Shown piece by piece: positions 31,771 through 40,578 of a stretch of DNA of 47,562 nt. The translations under genes and the position numbers were made by a program. Source of the stretch: Butyricicoccus faecihominis (GTDB lineage: Bacteria; Bacillota; Clostridia; Oscillospirales; Butyricicoccaceae). The stretch is from contig NZ_JANGCE010000029.1 in NCBI RefSeq assembly GCF_024462775.1, forward strand, positions 1 through 47,562. Direction: 5' to 3'. Numbering within the stretch: position 1 is the first letter of the stretch; the number at the start of each line of letters is the position of its first letter. A model generated the notes under the pieces. That model had not been told where the DNA came from, did not search any database, and saw only the letters and a list, made by a program, of their open reading frames with translations.

Positions 31771-33420
31771 ATGAGAATCCGGTCCGTTAGGGACTATATC
31801 GTATCGGAACAGATGAAGATTGTTTTTGTTCTGCTCCTGCTGATTTTTTTATTCTCCACGCTTGCGATCTATACGGCTGTTTACTATCAAAACGTGCAGC
31901 GCGCGGAAGAGAATATTCTTTTTGTCGAACGGGCGGTCGAACGGTTTTTAAAGCCGTATGAAACGCAGGCAGAGCGATACCGGCAGGACCCGCAGATACA
32001 GCGCTATTGCCGCGACGCTTCCGGGGACAAGGCCGCCGCGCAAACCTTGGATTTGGAGCAAGGCCTCGCCTTGTTCGATCTGGAACGGCAGATCTATCCG
32101 CGAACGGAAGACCTAAGGCCGGTCGCCGGTGGCGTAACGGACGCCGCCGCCCTTTTGCGCGAGACCTCGTCGTCGCTTCGGTGCTATATTCCGCTTAAAG
32201 AGGCAACGGGGACCGAGCCAATCGGATATTTGACATGGGTTCTACCGGAAAGCGCGCTTGCCGAGTTTTTAGAGCAAACGATACCCGCCTCCGTCTCTTT
32301 CGCGCTGTACGACCAAGCGGGAGGTATCCTTTATGATACCTCCGTGGCCTACCGCTACGAGGAAAAGGCCGCCGCGCGTTTGAAGGGCGGCGTGACCGGC
32401 GTTGCGATCGTCAACGCCGAGGTCGGGTATCGCTCCGTATTGGCGTATCTGGCCTGCCTGATGCCGATCGGGCTGTTCGTTTTTGTGATCAATTACTGGC
32501 TTGCCAAGCAGCTTTCCGAAAAGCTGGTGCGCCCGATCACCACCCTGATCGCCTCCATTCGGCAAAATAGGCAGGGTCATTTAAACTATATCGATATCGA
32601 TGGCTCGGAACTGGAAGAGATCGAAACGCTGTCGCAGTCCTATCGGGACATGATGTTGCAGCTAAACGAGTTGATGGAGAAAAACCAGAAAGAAAACCTG
32701 CTGCGCATTGAAAGCCAGTTAGGGGTGCTGCAGGAGAAGATCAACCCGCATTTTCTGTTCAACACGCTGGAATTCATCAACAGTCAGGCGATTTTGGAGG
32801 ATGCCGGGCAAACCGCGTACCTGATACAAAAGCTGGGCGTTTTGTTCCGGTATAGTCTGCGTGCGCCCGATGTTCTTCCGCTCCGGCAGGAGGCGGCGTA
32901 CGCCAAAGACTATCTATCGCTTCAGAACGCCCTGCGCAATGGGCTGCTCACCTGTCAGTACGATATAGACGCGGCGGCGCTGGAAGCCGAATTGCCCAAG
33001 CTGATCCTACAGCCCTTGCTGGAAAACTGCTTTCAGCATGGATTTCGGGAACGGTCGGACGAGGTGTGCCGCCTTCGTCTGACGATCGGCTTTGAGAATA
33101 CGGCGCTTTGCATCGTGGTGGAGGACGACGGGGAAGGGATGTCGCAGGAACGGCAGCGGGCGCTGGAGCAAGCGCTGCAAAGCGACAGCGAGAGCTTTGC
33201 CTGTTTCATCCGCCGCAGCAAGCACATCGGGCTGCGCAATGTCAACGCCCGCCTGTGCCTGCACTGCCGGGTCGCAAAGGCGGTGTGGGTTGATCGCAGC
33301 CCGTTGGGCGGGACCAGAGTGACGCTTCGCCTGCCGCGCGGCGGCAGAATGGCGGCGCGCGCGCCGCGGCTGACACGGGAAGGGGGGAGCCAAGCTGCTC
33401 AAGGTTTTGATTGTGGATGA
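31771..33420 (+). CDS. YesM-type sensor histidine kinase
   Basis: The 549-residue kinase has two membrane helices (about residues 16-38 and 225-245) flanking an extracellular sensor of about 185 residues, then a HAMP-like linker, a His_kinase domain with the phospho-accepting H327 in INPHFLFN, and an HATPase domain (LQPLLENCFQHG, VEDDGEGM, HIGLRNVNARL). This is the LytS/YesM group that usually senses sugars or their binding proteins. ATG 31771 has GGGAG eight bases upstream; GTG 31762 overlaps it. It overlaps the response regulator gene by 26 bases. The genes before it suggest that it controls carbohydrate uptake. Confidence 0.92.
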   Translation: MRIRSVRDYIVSEQMKIVFVLLLLIFLFSTLAIYTAVYYQNVQRAEENILFVERAVERFLKPYETQAERYRQDPQIQRYCRDASGDKAAAQTLDLEQGLALFDLERQIYPRTEDLRPVAGGVTDAAALLRETSSSLRCYIPLKEATGTEPIGYLTWVLPESALAEFLEQTIPASVSFALYDQAGGILYDTSVAYRYEEKAAARLKGGVTGVAIVNAEVGYRSVLAYLACLMPIGLFVFVINYWLAKQLSEKLVRPITTLIASIRQNRQGHLNYIDIDGSELEEIETLSQSYRDMMLQLNELMEKNQKENLLRIESQLGVLQEKINPHFLFNTLEFINSQAILEDAGQTAYLIQKLGVLFRYSLRAPDVLPLRQEAAYAKDYLSLQNALRNGLLTCQYDIDAAALEAELPKLILQPLLENCFQHGFRERSDEVCRLRLTIGFENTALCIVVEDDGEGMSQERQRALEQALQSDSESFACFIRRSKHIGLRNVNARLCLHCRVAKAVWVDRSPLGGTRVTLRLPRGGRMAARAPRLTREGGSQAAQGFDCG

Positions 33421-34954
33421 TAATGCGATGATCCGCAAAAGCCTCATCAAGCGTATCCAATGGGAGGCGCTCGGCATGTGCTGCGCCGGAGAGGCGGAAA
33501 ACGGACGGCAGGCATGCGAGCAGATCGACCGGTTGCGTCCCGATATTGTTATTACGGATATCAAAATGCCGCGCGCGGACGGTTTTTTTGCGATACGGAA
33601 GGCGCGTAAATCCCATCCCGGCTTACAGTTTATCGTCATTTCCGGTCATGACGACTTTTTGTATCTCAAGCAGTCGGTTCAGCTACAGGTGCTGAACTAT
33701 ATCTTAAAGCCCATTGGCACGGAGGAGCTGCACGAAACGCTGCGGCACGCGGCGGAAAAGATCGCGCAATACAGAGAAGCTTCGTCCGTACAGGACACGG
33801 CGCACCATTACAAGGCGCTGTACCATAGGGAAAAGCTTGAAAACGTCTTTGCCCAGCTTCTTTTTTCCCGCATGGATCATGCCGCCTTCAAGCGCCTCTT
33901 GCAGGAGCTTTCCTATCCCTTGGATATGCCGCGCTGCCAAGTGCTGCTGCTGAACCTGCCTTCGGATCAGACCGGGGACGCGCCGCTTTCCGTGGAACTG
34001 CGGCGCGAGGCGGAGCATGCTGTGGAGCGGCTCTGTTACCCCGCCAAATGCCTGCTGCTCCCGGTCAGCCGCCATGTCTGCGCCGCGGTGCTCAATGAAC
34101 CGGCGGAGGCGGAGCTTTCGCCTTTTCTGCTTTCGGGCGTTTACGACGCGGTGTGCCGGCTGGCGCCGGAGCTGCGCGGGCGGCTGTACCTCTCCTGCGG
34201 CGGCTCCATGCCGGTAAAAAGCCTTTTCGGCGCGTATTACGATGCGCTGCTTCAAATGCTGCGCAGATTCTTACAGGATACCGGAGAAACGCGGATATTT
34301 GCGCCAAGCGAACAGACAGCGGCGGAGCAGGCGACCGGTTCGTTTCAAAGCGAATTCACCGTCGCGTTCCACTTGCAGATGTATGAGGAATGTAAGCATA
34401 TCCTCCATCGCGCCATGGAAAAAGCCGTTCGCCAGCCGGAAACATTCGTATCCGCGTTGCAGCGCGTAATGGGTACGGTCAATACCTGCGTTACGCAGCA
34501 AACGGGCCAGCCGCTTTTCCTGCGTAACGCGCAGGAGCTGTATCTGCTTCAGTTCGCATCCAGAAAGCACTTTTTACAGGCGGTCTGCGGCTTGCTCGAT
34601 AGCTGCAAGCGCTCCGACGCGACGCCGGATATCGGGGAGCAGATCGTTTCGTATTTGTATGAACACTATACGCAGCCGCTTACCGTTCAGTCGCTCAGCG
34701 AGCTTTTTCACGTCAATCAGATCTATCTGGGGCAGCTGATCAAAAAGAAGACCGGCCGCCCCTTTAACGCCCTGATCAACTCTCTGCGCGTGGATTTGGC
34801 GGCGCAAAGCATGCGCGAGCATCCGGATATTCCCTTGAAAGAGCTTGCCTTTTCGCTAGGGTTTGTGGACGCGCACTATTTTACCAAGGTATTCAAGCAG
34901 CATCTTGGCGTTACCCCAAGCGAATATCGTGAAAAAGCGAAAGACCGTCAATAA
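33395..34954 (+). CDS. YesN-type response regulator, AraC family output; likely CTG start
   Basis: The 519-residue protein has a receiver domain with phospho-acceptor D55 in VITDIKMP and the lysine of LKPI, a middle region of about 250 residues without a clear domain, and a C-terminal AraC helix-turn-helix (LSELFHVNQIYLGQLIKKK, LAFSLGFVDAHYFTKVF). It is the partner of the YesM kinase. The frame is closed by TGA at 33371 and holds no ATG, GTG or TTG before TTG 33407, which would cut off the first beta strand (KVLIVDD). CTG 33395 has GGGGGGAG six bases upstream and gives the family's usual LLKVLIVDD beginning, so I take it as the start. Confidence 0.88.
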   Translation: MLKVLIVDDNAMIRKSLIKRIQWEALGMCCAGEAENGRQACEQIDRLRPDIVITDIKMPRADGFFAIRKARKSHPGLQFIVISGHDDFLYLKQSVQLQVLNYILKPIGTEELHETLRHAAEKIAQYREASSVQDTAHHYKALYHREKLENVFAQLLFSRMDHAAFKRLLQELSYPLDMPRCQVLLLNLPSDQTGDAPLSVELRREAEHAVERLCYPAKCLLLPVSRHVCAAVLNEPAEAELSPFLLSGVYDAVCRLAPELRGRLYLSCGGSMPVKSLFGAYYDALLQMLRRFLQDTGETRIFAPSEQTAAEQATGSFQSEFTVAFHLQMYEECKHILHRAMEKAVRQPETFVSALQRVMGTVNTCVTQQTGQPLFLRNAQELYLLQFASRKHFLQAVCGLLDSCKRSDATPDIGEQIVSYLYEHYTQPLTVQSLSELFHVNQIYLGQLIKKKTGRPFNALINSLRVDLAAQSMREHPDIPLKELAFSLGFVDAHYFTKVFKQHLGVTPSEYREKAKDRQ

Positions 34955-34958
34955 ATCG

Positions 34959-34987
34959 GGCCCTCCTGTGTTGCAGGAGGGCCTTTT
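34959..34987 (+). terminator. Intrinsic terminator after the response regulator
   Basis: GGCCCTCCTG (34959-34968) pairs with CAGGAGGGCC (34974-34983), followed by TTTT. Confidence 0.85.
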
Positions 34988-35104
34988 GCAGAAAATTGCC
35001 CTCAAGTCCTTTGTTTTTTCTATATACCTAAGTCGGACGGCGTGGTAGTATCGGTTACGAAAAGTAAAACGCTTATGGAACCGATAAGTTGGAGATGGGG
35101 ATGA

Positions 35105-35776
35105 ATGATGGAAAAGGTAATGAGAATACGAAAGTGCCTGAAAAACAGGCGGAGCCTATGCTTTCCATGGAAGTGGCGCGGGGGCGAACTGACGAGATAC
35201 CGTAAGATCGCGCTGGGCAACCTGCTGATCACATGCGCCTACGCGTTTATCACGGTGCCGCATGGCATCATCAACGGAGGCACCACCAGCTTTGCGATGA
35301 TCCTGTCACAGTGCACGGGATGGGCCATTCCGGTGATCGTGAACAGCGTGACCGTTCTGCTCCTGCTGCTGTGCCGCATTTTCTTGGGAAAGGTTTATTT
35401 GATTGGCGCGCTGTTTTCGGGCGTTTGCTACATGGCGATGTTTTCGGCGCTGGAGTCGCTGCACTGGTCGCTGCCCCTGCCGCTACCGCTCTGCGTGCCG
35501 CTGGCGGCGCTGCTTGTCGGCGCGGGATACGCCCTGTGCATCAGCGCGCAGTCCACCGCGCTGGGGTTTGATACGATCGCGCTGATCCTGCATAAGCGAT
35601 ACAAGCGCCTGAATGTATCGTGGCTGATGTTCGGCATCAATATGATTATTTTGCTGCTGGGCTTTGCCATTTACGGAGGGCTGTCCATCGCCTTCGGCAT
35701 TGTTTTTACCTTCCTGCAAACGAGAATACTCAACACGATCATGGCTAAAACAGCAAAGGAACCGCAAGACGGGTAA
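35105..35776 (+). CDS. YitT/YczE-like integral membrane protein
   Basis: The 223-residue protein has five or so membrane helices after a basic N-terminus of about 35 residues, with GIINGGTTSFAMILSQCTG, a hallmark of the YitT/YczE group, and GFDTIALILHKR. No biochemical role is established for this family; transport is assumed. The start lies in ATGATG at 35105, after GGAG at 35092-35095. It sits between two terminators and so is probably a single-gene unit. Confidence 0.78.
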   Translation: MMEKVMRIRKCLKNRRSLCFPWKWRGGELTRYRKIALGNLLITCAYAFITVPHGIINGGTTSFAMILSQCTGWAIPVIVNSVTVLLLLLCRIFLGKVYLIGALFSGVCYMAMFSALESLHWSLPLPLPLCVPLAALLVGAGYALCISAQSTALGFDTIALILHKRYKRLNVSWLMFGINMIILLLGFAIYGGLSIAFGIVFTFLQTRILNTIMAKTAKEPQDG

Positions 35777-35777
35777 G

Positions 35778-35824
35778 AAAGGCCGCGCCGCGCTCAGTCA
35801 CAGACTAAACGCAGCGCGGCCTTT
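35778..35824. terminator. Bidirectional terminator between convergent genes
   Basis: AAAGGCCGCGC (35778-35788) pairs with GCGCGGCCTTT (35814-35824), closing a loop of about 25 bases. Confidence 0.65.
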
Positions 35825-35837
35825 GGCGCTATCGCCG

Positions 35838-38288
35838 TTAATCCGCCGGGAACGCAAAGTTGGTGCGGATATAACTGCGTACGGATTGCAATTCCGGGTA
35901 GCCGTAGAAAAACGCGACCTTTTGGTCGGCCATGGTGGAGCCGGTGGGTTTGCCGCCGGTCACAAACACCATGAAGGTTTCCGCGATGTCCTCAAACGGG
36001 CTGGAAGAAGCGTATTCATCCACATAGTTTTCCGGGCGGTCAATGTAGGATGCCGCGCCGCCCGCATAAAACTGATCGTAAAAAGCTTTGAGATAAGAGC
36101 CGTCGCGGTAGGCGGCGGGGTCGTTAAAGCCGGAGGAATCGTCACGCTTCGATGGGTCGATCTGGCTTGCATTCAGGGTAAGCGCGTGGCCGTACTCATG
36201 AACCATGGTCGCCAACGTTTTGTCTATGTTGGAAAGGGCGCCGTCTTCGTTAAAACAATCGAACCGGTCGATACGGATATCAAAAGCGGTCAGGGTGCTG
36301 GCGTCTTGCGGCTGGCACATACCGAGGATCGCGCTGTAACCGTCCGTCCAGGAAATAATGCGTTTCACATATTTGTCCTCCGGCGGAATGATTTTATGCA
36401 TCGTCTCAAGCAGCGTTTTTTCCTCAGCGTCGCATTCGGCCGCATAGGAGGCGGGCGACCGGCTAAAGTCAAACGCTTTCAAATCTACTCCCACCAGCGT
36501 GTGGATGACCGGCACCATGGTCAGTACTTGCGCGCCGTCCTGCGCGCTGATCTGCCAGCGCAGCATAGACGGATTTTGATCCATGGAGTTTAAGCCCCAG
36601 TATTGGCTGCCGCTATTTTCGGTTTGAGGCTGTCCAAGCGCTGCGGTCAGCCGCGCGGCCAGCTGTTCGTCGGTTAGGCCAAGGCTTGCAGTACGAATGT
36701 ATAGCTTCTCTAGCCAAAGCGAGTCGTCAATCCGGCGATAGACAAAGTCGGTCGGCAGGGCTTCGCTCCAGCCAAACCATTTGGCATTCATCACATAATG
36801 GTCCAGCTGCCAACCCAGCTCGTCGTCGTACTCGGTTTTCTCAAAGGCGCCCGCCGCGCCGATGCGCACCTCCAACTCGTTTTTTTGCATGCCAGTAAAG
36901 ACCGGCATACGGTCGGTGATGGTAACGGCGCTATCGGCTTTCAGCATGCTATGCGATTGCTGCGCGAGCGGGCCGGTCTCCGCCGAAGCGATCTCTCGTA
37001 CAACCTCGGCTACCGCCTGACCGGCGGGCAGGGCCTTGGCGGGGTCGATCACGGCGGGGCGGTCGCTCCATTTATGGTTTTCCGTACCCAATCGATCCTG
37101 TTCGACCAATACGCCGGGAATGCCCTCGCGCTGAAACGCCATGTGGTCGCTCGCGCCCTCTATCCCGGCCGGCCATGTGTTGCCGGTCACTTTTTTAGAA
37201 GCGGCCAGCAGCATATTGCCCAAAAGCGAGGGCGCGCCGTCCGTTGTCTTGACCGTTGTGGTATCGCTCATATAGTGGCCGATCATGTCAATCTGGATAT
37301 CGCCGACGATGTGGGTCTTTTCCGCGTCGGAAAGCAGCGCGGTATAGTAGGTAGAGCCTTTGAGCCCCTGTTCTTCAGCGGAGAAGGAGATAAAGCGCAA
37401 TTCGGTATCGGTTTCGATATCCTTTAAGGCGCGGGCCAGTTCAAGCAGCATAGCGGTACCCGAAGCGTTGTCGTCCGCGCCCACGGTGGAAGGCATCGAA
37501 TCGTGATGCGCGCTGATCACCAGAATGTCGCCGTTCGGGTCACGGTTCGCTTTTTTTACCGCGATCACATTGGTCGCTTGCTTGCTGATTTGCTTGCCCT
37601 GCGGCGCGTCCGTAAAATCGAAGGGCTGTTCGGTCACCTCGTAGCCCCAGCCACGCATGGCGGCCGCAATCTCCTTTGCCGCGGCCTGTTCGCCCGGCGT
37701 GCCCGACCAGCGGCTTTCGTCCGCCACGGAATCCAGTGTGTTTTCGTAGGATAGGCGGGTCAGCGCGGCGGGTCTTGCCAGCCGTTGCAGGCGCGTCAGC
37801 AGCGTTTTGCCCTGCCGGTCGGTCAGCTTGTCCGCCGGAGAAAATTTTCCTTCGCCGGTGCCCAGCATCAGGCCCAGATCGCGCAGCGCATATACGCTCC
37901 CGCTAGCCCAGTCTGAAATGGCCGCGTCGTCCCGGTACGGCTCGCCCGAGGCCTTCGCCGGGGTTACCTGAAGCAGCGCTCGCAACCGGTCAAGGATAAC
38001 GGCGGCTTCCTCGCGCGTCAGGCTGTCGGCGGGGGAAAAGGCCTTGTCGCTCGTGCCTTTGAGAATGCCCCAATGGTATAGGGCGGATACCGAAGCAGCG
38101 TCGGTATCCGTAAACGGACGGTCCGCCGTCTGCGCATCTTCCGCCGCGCCCGCGTCAAGCAGCATTTCGTAAGCCGCGTCCGCGTATTGCAGCCGGGTCA
38201 TCGTTACGCCGTTGTCCGTATACGCCGCGCCGGCGGAGCATACGAGCTGCAAGGCGAGCAATCCGGCACAAAGTCTTTTTTTCCTCAT
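35838..38288 (-). CDS. Secreted S-layer homology / M28 aminopeptidase / HEYGH metalloprotease fusion
   Basis: The 816-residue protein starts with a signal peptide (RKKRLCAGLLALQLVCSAGA, cleaved about residue 22). Two SLH motifs follow (about 25-105 and 112-170: GILKGTSDKAFSPADSLTRE and GLMLGTGEGKFSPADKLT), which attach proteins to the cell wall. Next is an M28 zinc aminopeptidase domain (about 175-440) with ISAHHDS at about 259, GADDNASG, SAEEQG, IDMIGH and SDHMAF. The C-terminal third holds a second zinc-protease signature HEYGH at about 694 with the third ligand EDIAETF at about 765. I do not know this exact combination as a named family. ATG 38288 follows AAGGGG. Confidence 0.88.
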   Translation of the reverse strand: MRKKRLCAGLLALQLVCSAGAAYTDNGVTMTRLQYADAAYEMLLDAGAAEDAQTADRPFTDTDAASVSALYHWGILKGTSDKAFSPADSLTREEAAVILDRLRALLQVTPAKASGEPYRDDAAISDWASGSVYALRDLGLMLGTGEGKFSPADKLTDRQGKTLLTRLQRLARPAALTRLSYENTLDSVADESRWSGTPGEQAAAKEIAAAMRGWGYEVTEQPFDFTDAPQGKQISKQATNVIAVKKANRDPNGDILVISAHHDSMPSTVGADDNASGTAMLLELARALKDIETDTELRFISFSAEEQGLKGSTYYTALLSDAEKTHIVGDIQIDMIGHYMSDTTTVKTTDGAPSLLGNMLLAASKKVTGNTWPAGIEGASDHMAFQREGIPGVLVEQDRLGTENHKWSDRPAVIDPAKALPAGQAVAEVVREIASAETGPLAQQSHSMLKADSAVTITDRMPVFTGMQKNELEVRIGAAGAFEKTEYDDELGWQLDHYVMNAKWFGWSEALPTDFVYRRIDDSLWLEKLYIRTASLGLTDEQLAARLTAALGQPQTENSGSQYWGLNSMDQNPSMLRWQISAQDGAQVLTMVPVIHTLVGVDLKAFDFSRSPASYAAECDAEEKTLLETMHKIIPPEDKYVKRIISWTDGYSAILGMCQPQDASTLTAFDIRIDRFDCFNEDGALSNIDKTLATMVHEYGHALTLNASQIDPSKRDDSSGFNDPAAYRDGSYLKAFYDQFYAGGAASYIDRPENYVDEYASSSPFEDIAETFMVFVTGGKPTGSTMADQKVAFFYGYPELQSVRSYIRTNFAFPAD

Positions 38289-38310
38289 ATAAAACACCCC
38301 TTCTTCGTAT

Positions 38311-38339
38311 ATTATACGCTCCTTTCAGGGGCGGAACAA
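38311..38339 (-). promoter_or_regulatory. Sigma-A promoter of the SLH-M28 protease gene
   Basis: On the minus strand TTGTTC (38339-38334) and TATAAT (38316-38311) are 17 bases apart. Confidence 0.65.
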
Positions 38340-38394
38340 GCCGGCCGCTTTGCATTCTGCGTGATACGGAAGCACTTTGTGCCAACAAAATACG

Positions 38395-38433
38395 AAAAAG
38401 CCGCCGCCCGTGAAAACGGCGGCGGCTCATTCG
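38395..38433. terminator. Intrinsic terminator of the DUF1893 operon
   Basis: AAAAGCCGCCGCC pairs with GGCGGCGGCT across a CGTGAAAAC loop. Read on the minus strand it follows the DUF1893 stop codon and ends in TTTTT. Confidence 0.7.
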
Positions 38434-38455
38434 TTACATGATGTTTGAATTGGTT

Positions 38456-38890
38456 CTATGCATGAGGGGGCTGGGCCGCGAGCAGCTGAACCTTGCGGCG
38501 TATCGCCTCCAACGCCTGCCCCGGGTCGTCCAGCGCGCTTACGGCTTCATCCATGGGGCACCGGCCGGTGCCCGCGCGGTTTTGAATAATCGGGACGATC
38601 CGGTCATAAGAAGCTTCGATACCGTACCGCGTCAAAGTCTGAATCGCGGCTTCGGTCATGACCGGCGCATAGACCGCGCGCACGCGCGCGAGCGCGAACA
38701 GCATGGCGGGTGCTTTACCCACCACCTTGTCGGCGGCGGAAAAACCGGTCAGATCGGTGCTGGCGGAGATCAATTCCAGCATGGGCGCGATGCCGCGCGC
38801 CGTGCTGGTATAGGTAACGCCTCCGCGGCAAAGCGCGCAGGTATGGCCGCCCGCGCGCAGCAAAGCCTTGGCCTGCTCTATATCATGCAT
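38456..38890 (-). CDS. DUF1893 protein
   Basis: The 144-residue protein belongs to the DUF1893 family (the Thermotoga TM1506 group, which has a cytidine-deaminase-like fold). Features are CALCRGG, TSTARGIAPMLELI and GTGRCPMDEAVSAL, in which the last cysteine sits where the deaminase-like family keeps a metal or reactive thiol. Function is unknown. I prefer ATG 38890 because GGGAG is seven bases upstream; ATG 38896 touches it. The gene overlaps the end of the ECF S-component gene and closes the operon. Confidence 0.85.
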   Translation of the reverse strand: MHDIEQAKALLRAGGHTCALCRGGVTYTSTARGIAPMLELISASTDLTGFSAADKVVGKAPAMLFALARVRAVYAPVMTEAAIQTLTRYGIEASYDRIVPIIQNRAGTGRCPMDEAVSALDDPGQALEAIRRKVQLLAAQPPHA

Positions 38891-39452
38891 CGCCATGCTC
38901 CCGGTGCTCTAGCCAGAACAGCATGAGGGGCAGCAAACTCCACTGGAGCACCAGACCGGGTAGACCCGCGGCGACCGACGTCCAGATCGAAGCGACGGCA
39001 ACGGTCTGCGCGCCAAGACCGTAAACGGCGGCCAAAACCGCGATGGCGCGCACCAGACGGCCCGCAAGCTGGGCGAGCAGTACCTTAGCGAAAGCGGGCA
39101 GCTTGGTCCCGGCCAGCAGTCCGGCGGCAAGCCCGTAGCCCGCGAGCTCCAAGATCATAAAGGGCAGCATGGCCGCGCCGGGCATTCCGGAAAGCGCGAA
39201 GCTGGCAATGGGCCCCAGCGCCCCCGCGACCAGACCGGCCGCGGGCCCGGCCAGTAGGCCGACCAGCAAAATGGGCAGATGCATCGGCAGCAGCGTTTGT
39301 CCCAACGCGGCGCCCATGCCGGAAGCCGCGCCGAGCATATGGAAGAACTGGGGAACGGCCACCGCAGCGATCACGGCCGCCAGCGTGGCGGCGGTGCGGG
39401 CTTTCGCGGTTTGAATGACTGTGGTCCTAGTCAGGGTAAGGGTGTTGTTCAT
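38883..39452 (-). CDS. ECF transporter S-component
   Basis: The 189-residue membrane protein has about six helices and the small-residue rich face of ECF S-components, with LLPMHLPILLVGLLAGPAAG and GPIASFALSGMP as the family's typical core. It should bind a vitamin or related micronutrient and work with a shared ECF energy module encoded elsewhere. Ligand is not evident. Its start overlaps the stop of the aldo/keto reductase gene (ATGA), and its end overlaps the DUF1893 start, so the three are translated together. Confidence 0.85.
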   Translation of the reverse strand: MNNTLTLTRTTVIQTAKARTAATLAAVIAAVAVPQFFHMLGAASGMGAALGQTLLPMHLPILLVGLLAGPAAGLVAGALGPIASFALSGMPGAAMLPFMILELAGYGLAAGLLAGTKLPAFAKVLLAQLAGRLVRAIAVLAAVYGLGAQTVAVASIWTSVAAGLPGLVLQWSLLPLMLFWLEHREHGDA

Positions 39453-40561
39453 GTGTTTGCGCCTCCTTCAAAAGTATCCGTCACGGTTTTCAGCAGTTCG
39501 GCAATGGGCAGGTGCTGCGGGCAGGCGCGTTCGCACTGCTTGCATCCGATACAATCCGAAGCTTTGCCGTGTCCGGCGGTGCTGACGTCGTAATAAAAAT
39601 CGCTGTTCCAGTCCGCGTACTGTTTTTTGGCGTTCAGGCAGGCAAAAAGGTCGGGGATCCGTATGCGCTTGGGGCAGCCCGCAACGCAGTACTGGCAGGC
39701 GGTGCAGGGAACCGTGTCCTGCCGTTTCAGAATGTCCCGCACGCGCTCGATGGCGGCAAATTCATTTTCATCCAGCGGCCGGAAATCCTTCATAAAGCTC
39801 AGATTGTCCTCAAGCTGCTCGTAGGTGCTCATGCCGCTGAGCACCATGAAAATACCTTCAAAGGAGGCAGCATAGCGGATGGCGTAGCTGGCCGGGCTGC
39901 CGCCGCGCAGGCCGGCCAGAATGGCGCGGGCGTCGTCCGGCAGGTTGACCAGCCCGCCGCCCTTGACCGGCTCCATGACGATCACCGGCTTGCCGAATTG
40001 ACGGCATACCTCGTACACGGCGCGGCTTTCAATGCTGGGGTTGTCGTAATCGGCATAGTTGAACTGGATTTGCACCACTTCGATCTCCGGGTGCTCGGTC
40101 AAGATCTGGGTCAACAGGGCGGGCTTGTCGTGAAAGGAGATGCCAAGGTGGCGAATTTTGCCTTCCGCCTTGAGCTGACCGGCGACTGCAAACGCGCCCG
40201 CGGCAGTGAATTTCTGATAATGCTCCACGGTCAGCGCGTGCATCAGATAATAATCGAAATACGAAACGCCGGTGGCTTCCAGCTGCTGCTGGAAAAACGG
40301 CCGGATATCCGCTTCGGACCGGAAGTAGTTTTCGGTCAGCTTATCGGTTAACAGATAAGCGTCGCGCGGATAGCGCTTTACCAGCCCTTCGCGGATGGCG
40401 GTCTCGCTCTTTCCGTTCAGATAACCGTGGGCGGTATCAAAATAAGTAAAGCCTTCGGCCAGAAACCGGTCGATCATGCGGTTGAAGTGCGCCTGATCAA
40501 CCCGCCCTTCCAGCCCGCCGATCATCGGCAGGCGCATGCAGCCGAATCCAAAGTTTTTCAT
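39449..40561 (-). CDS. Aldo/keto reductase with ferredoxin-type 4Fe-4S domain
   Basis: The 370-residue protein has an aldo/keto reductase barrel (DTAHGYLNGKSE with the catalytic Tyr, DKLTENY with Lys, YLMHALT with His) followed by a C-terminal dicluster ferredoxin domain: CTACQYCVAGCPKRI and CIGCKQCERACPQHL. Such clostridial enzymes probably take electrons from ferredoxin or NADPH to reduce carbonyl compounds; substrate is unknown. The start at 40561 has GGGAGG eight bases before it; an ATG at 40582 would overlap the upstream stop. It lies between the flavoprotein and ECF genes in one operon. Confidence 0.93.
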   Translation of the reverse strand: MKNFGFGCMRLPMIGGLEGRVDQAHFNRMIDRFLAEGFTYFDTAHGYLNGKSETAIREGLVKRYPRDAYLLTDKLTENYFRSEADIRPFFQQQLEATGVSYFDYYLMHALTVEHYQKFTAAGAFAVAGQLKAEGKIRHLGISFHDKPALLTQILTEHPEIEVVQIQFNYADYDNPSIESRAVYEVCRQFGKPVIVMEPVKGGGLVNLPDDARAILAGLRGGSPASYAIRYAASFEGIFMVLSGMSTYEQLEDNLSFMKDFRPLDENEFAAIERVRDILKRQDTVPCTACQYCVAGCPKRIRIPDLFACLNAKKQYADWNSDFYYDVSTAGHGKASDCIGCKQCERACPQHLPIAELLKTVTDTFEGGANT

Positions 40562-40578
40562 AGGGTTTTCCTCCCGTG

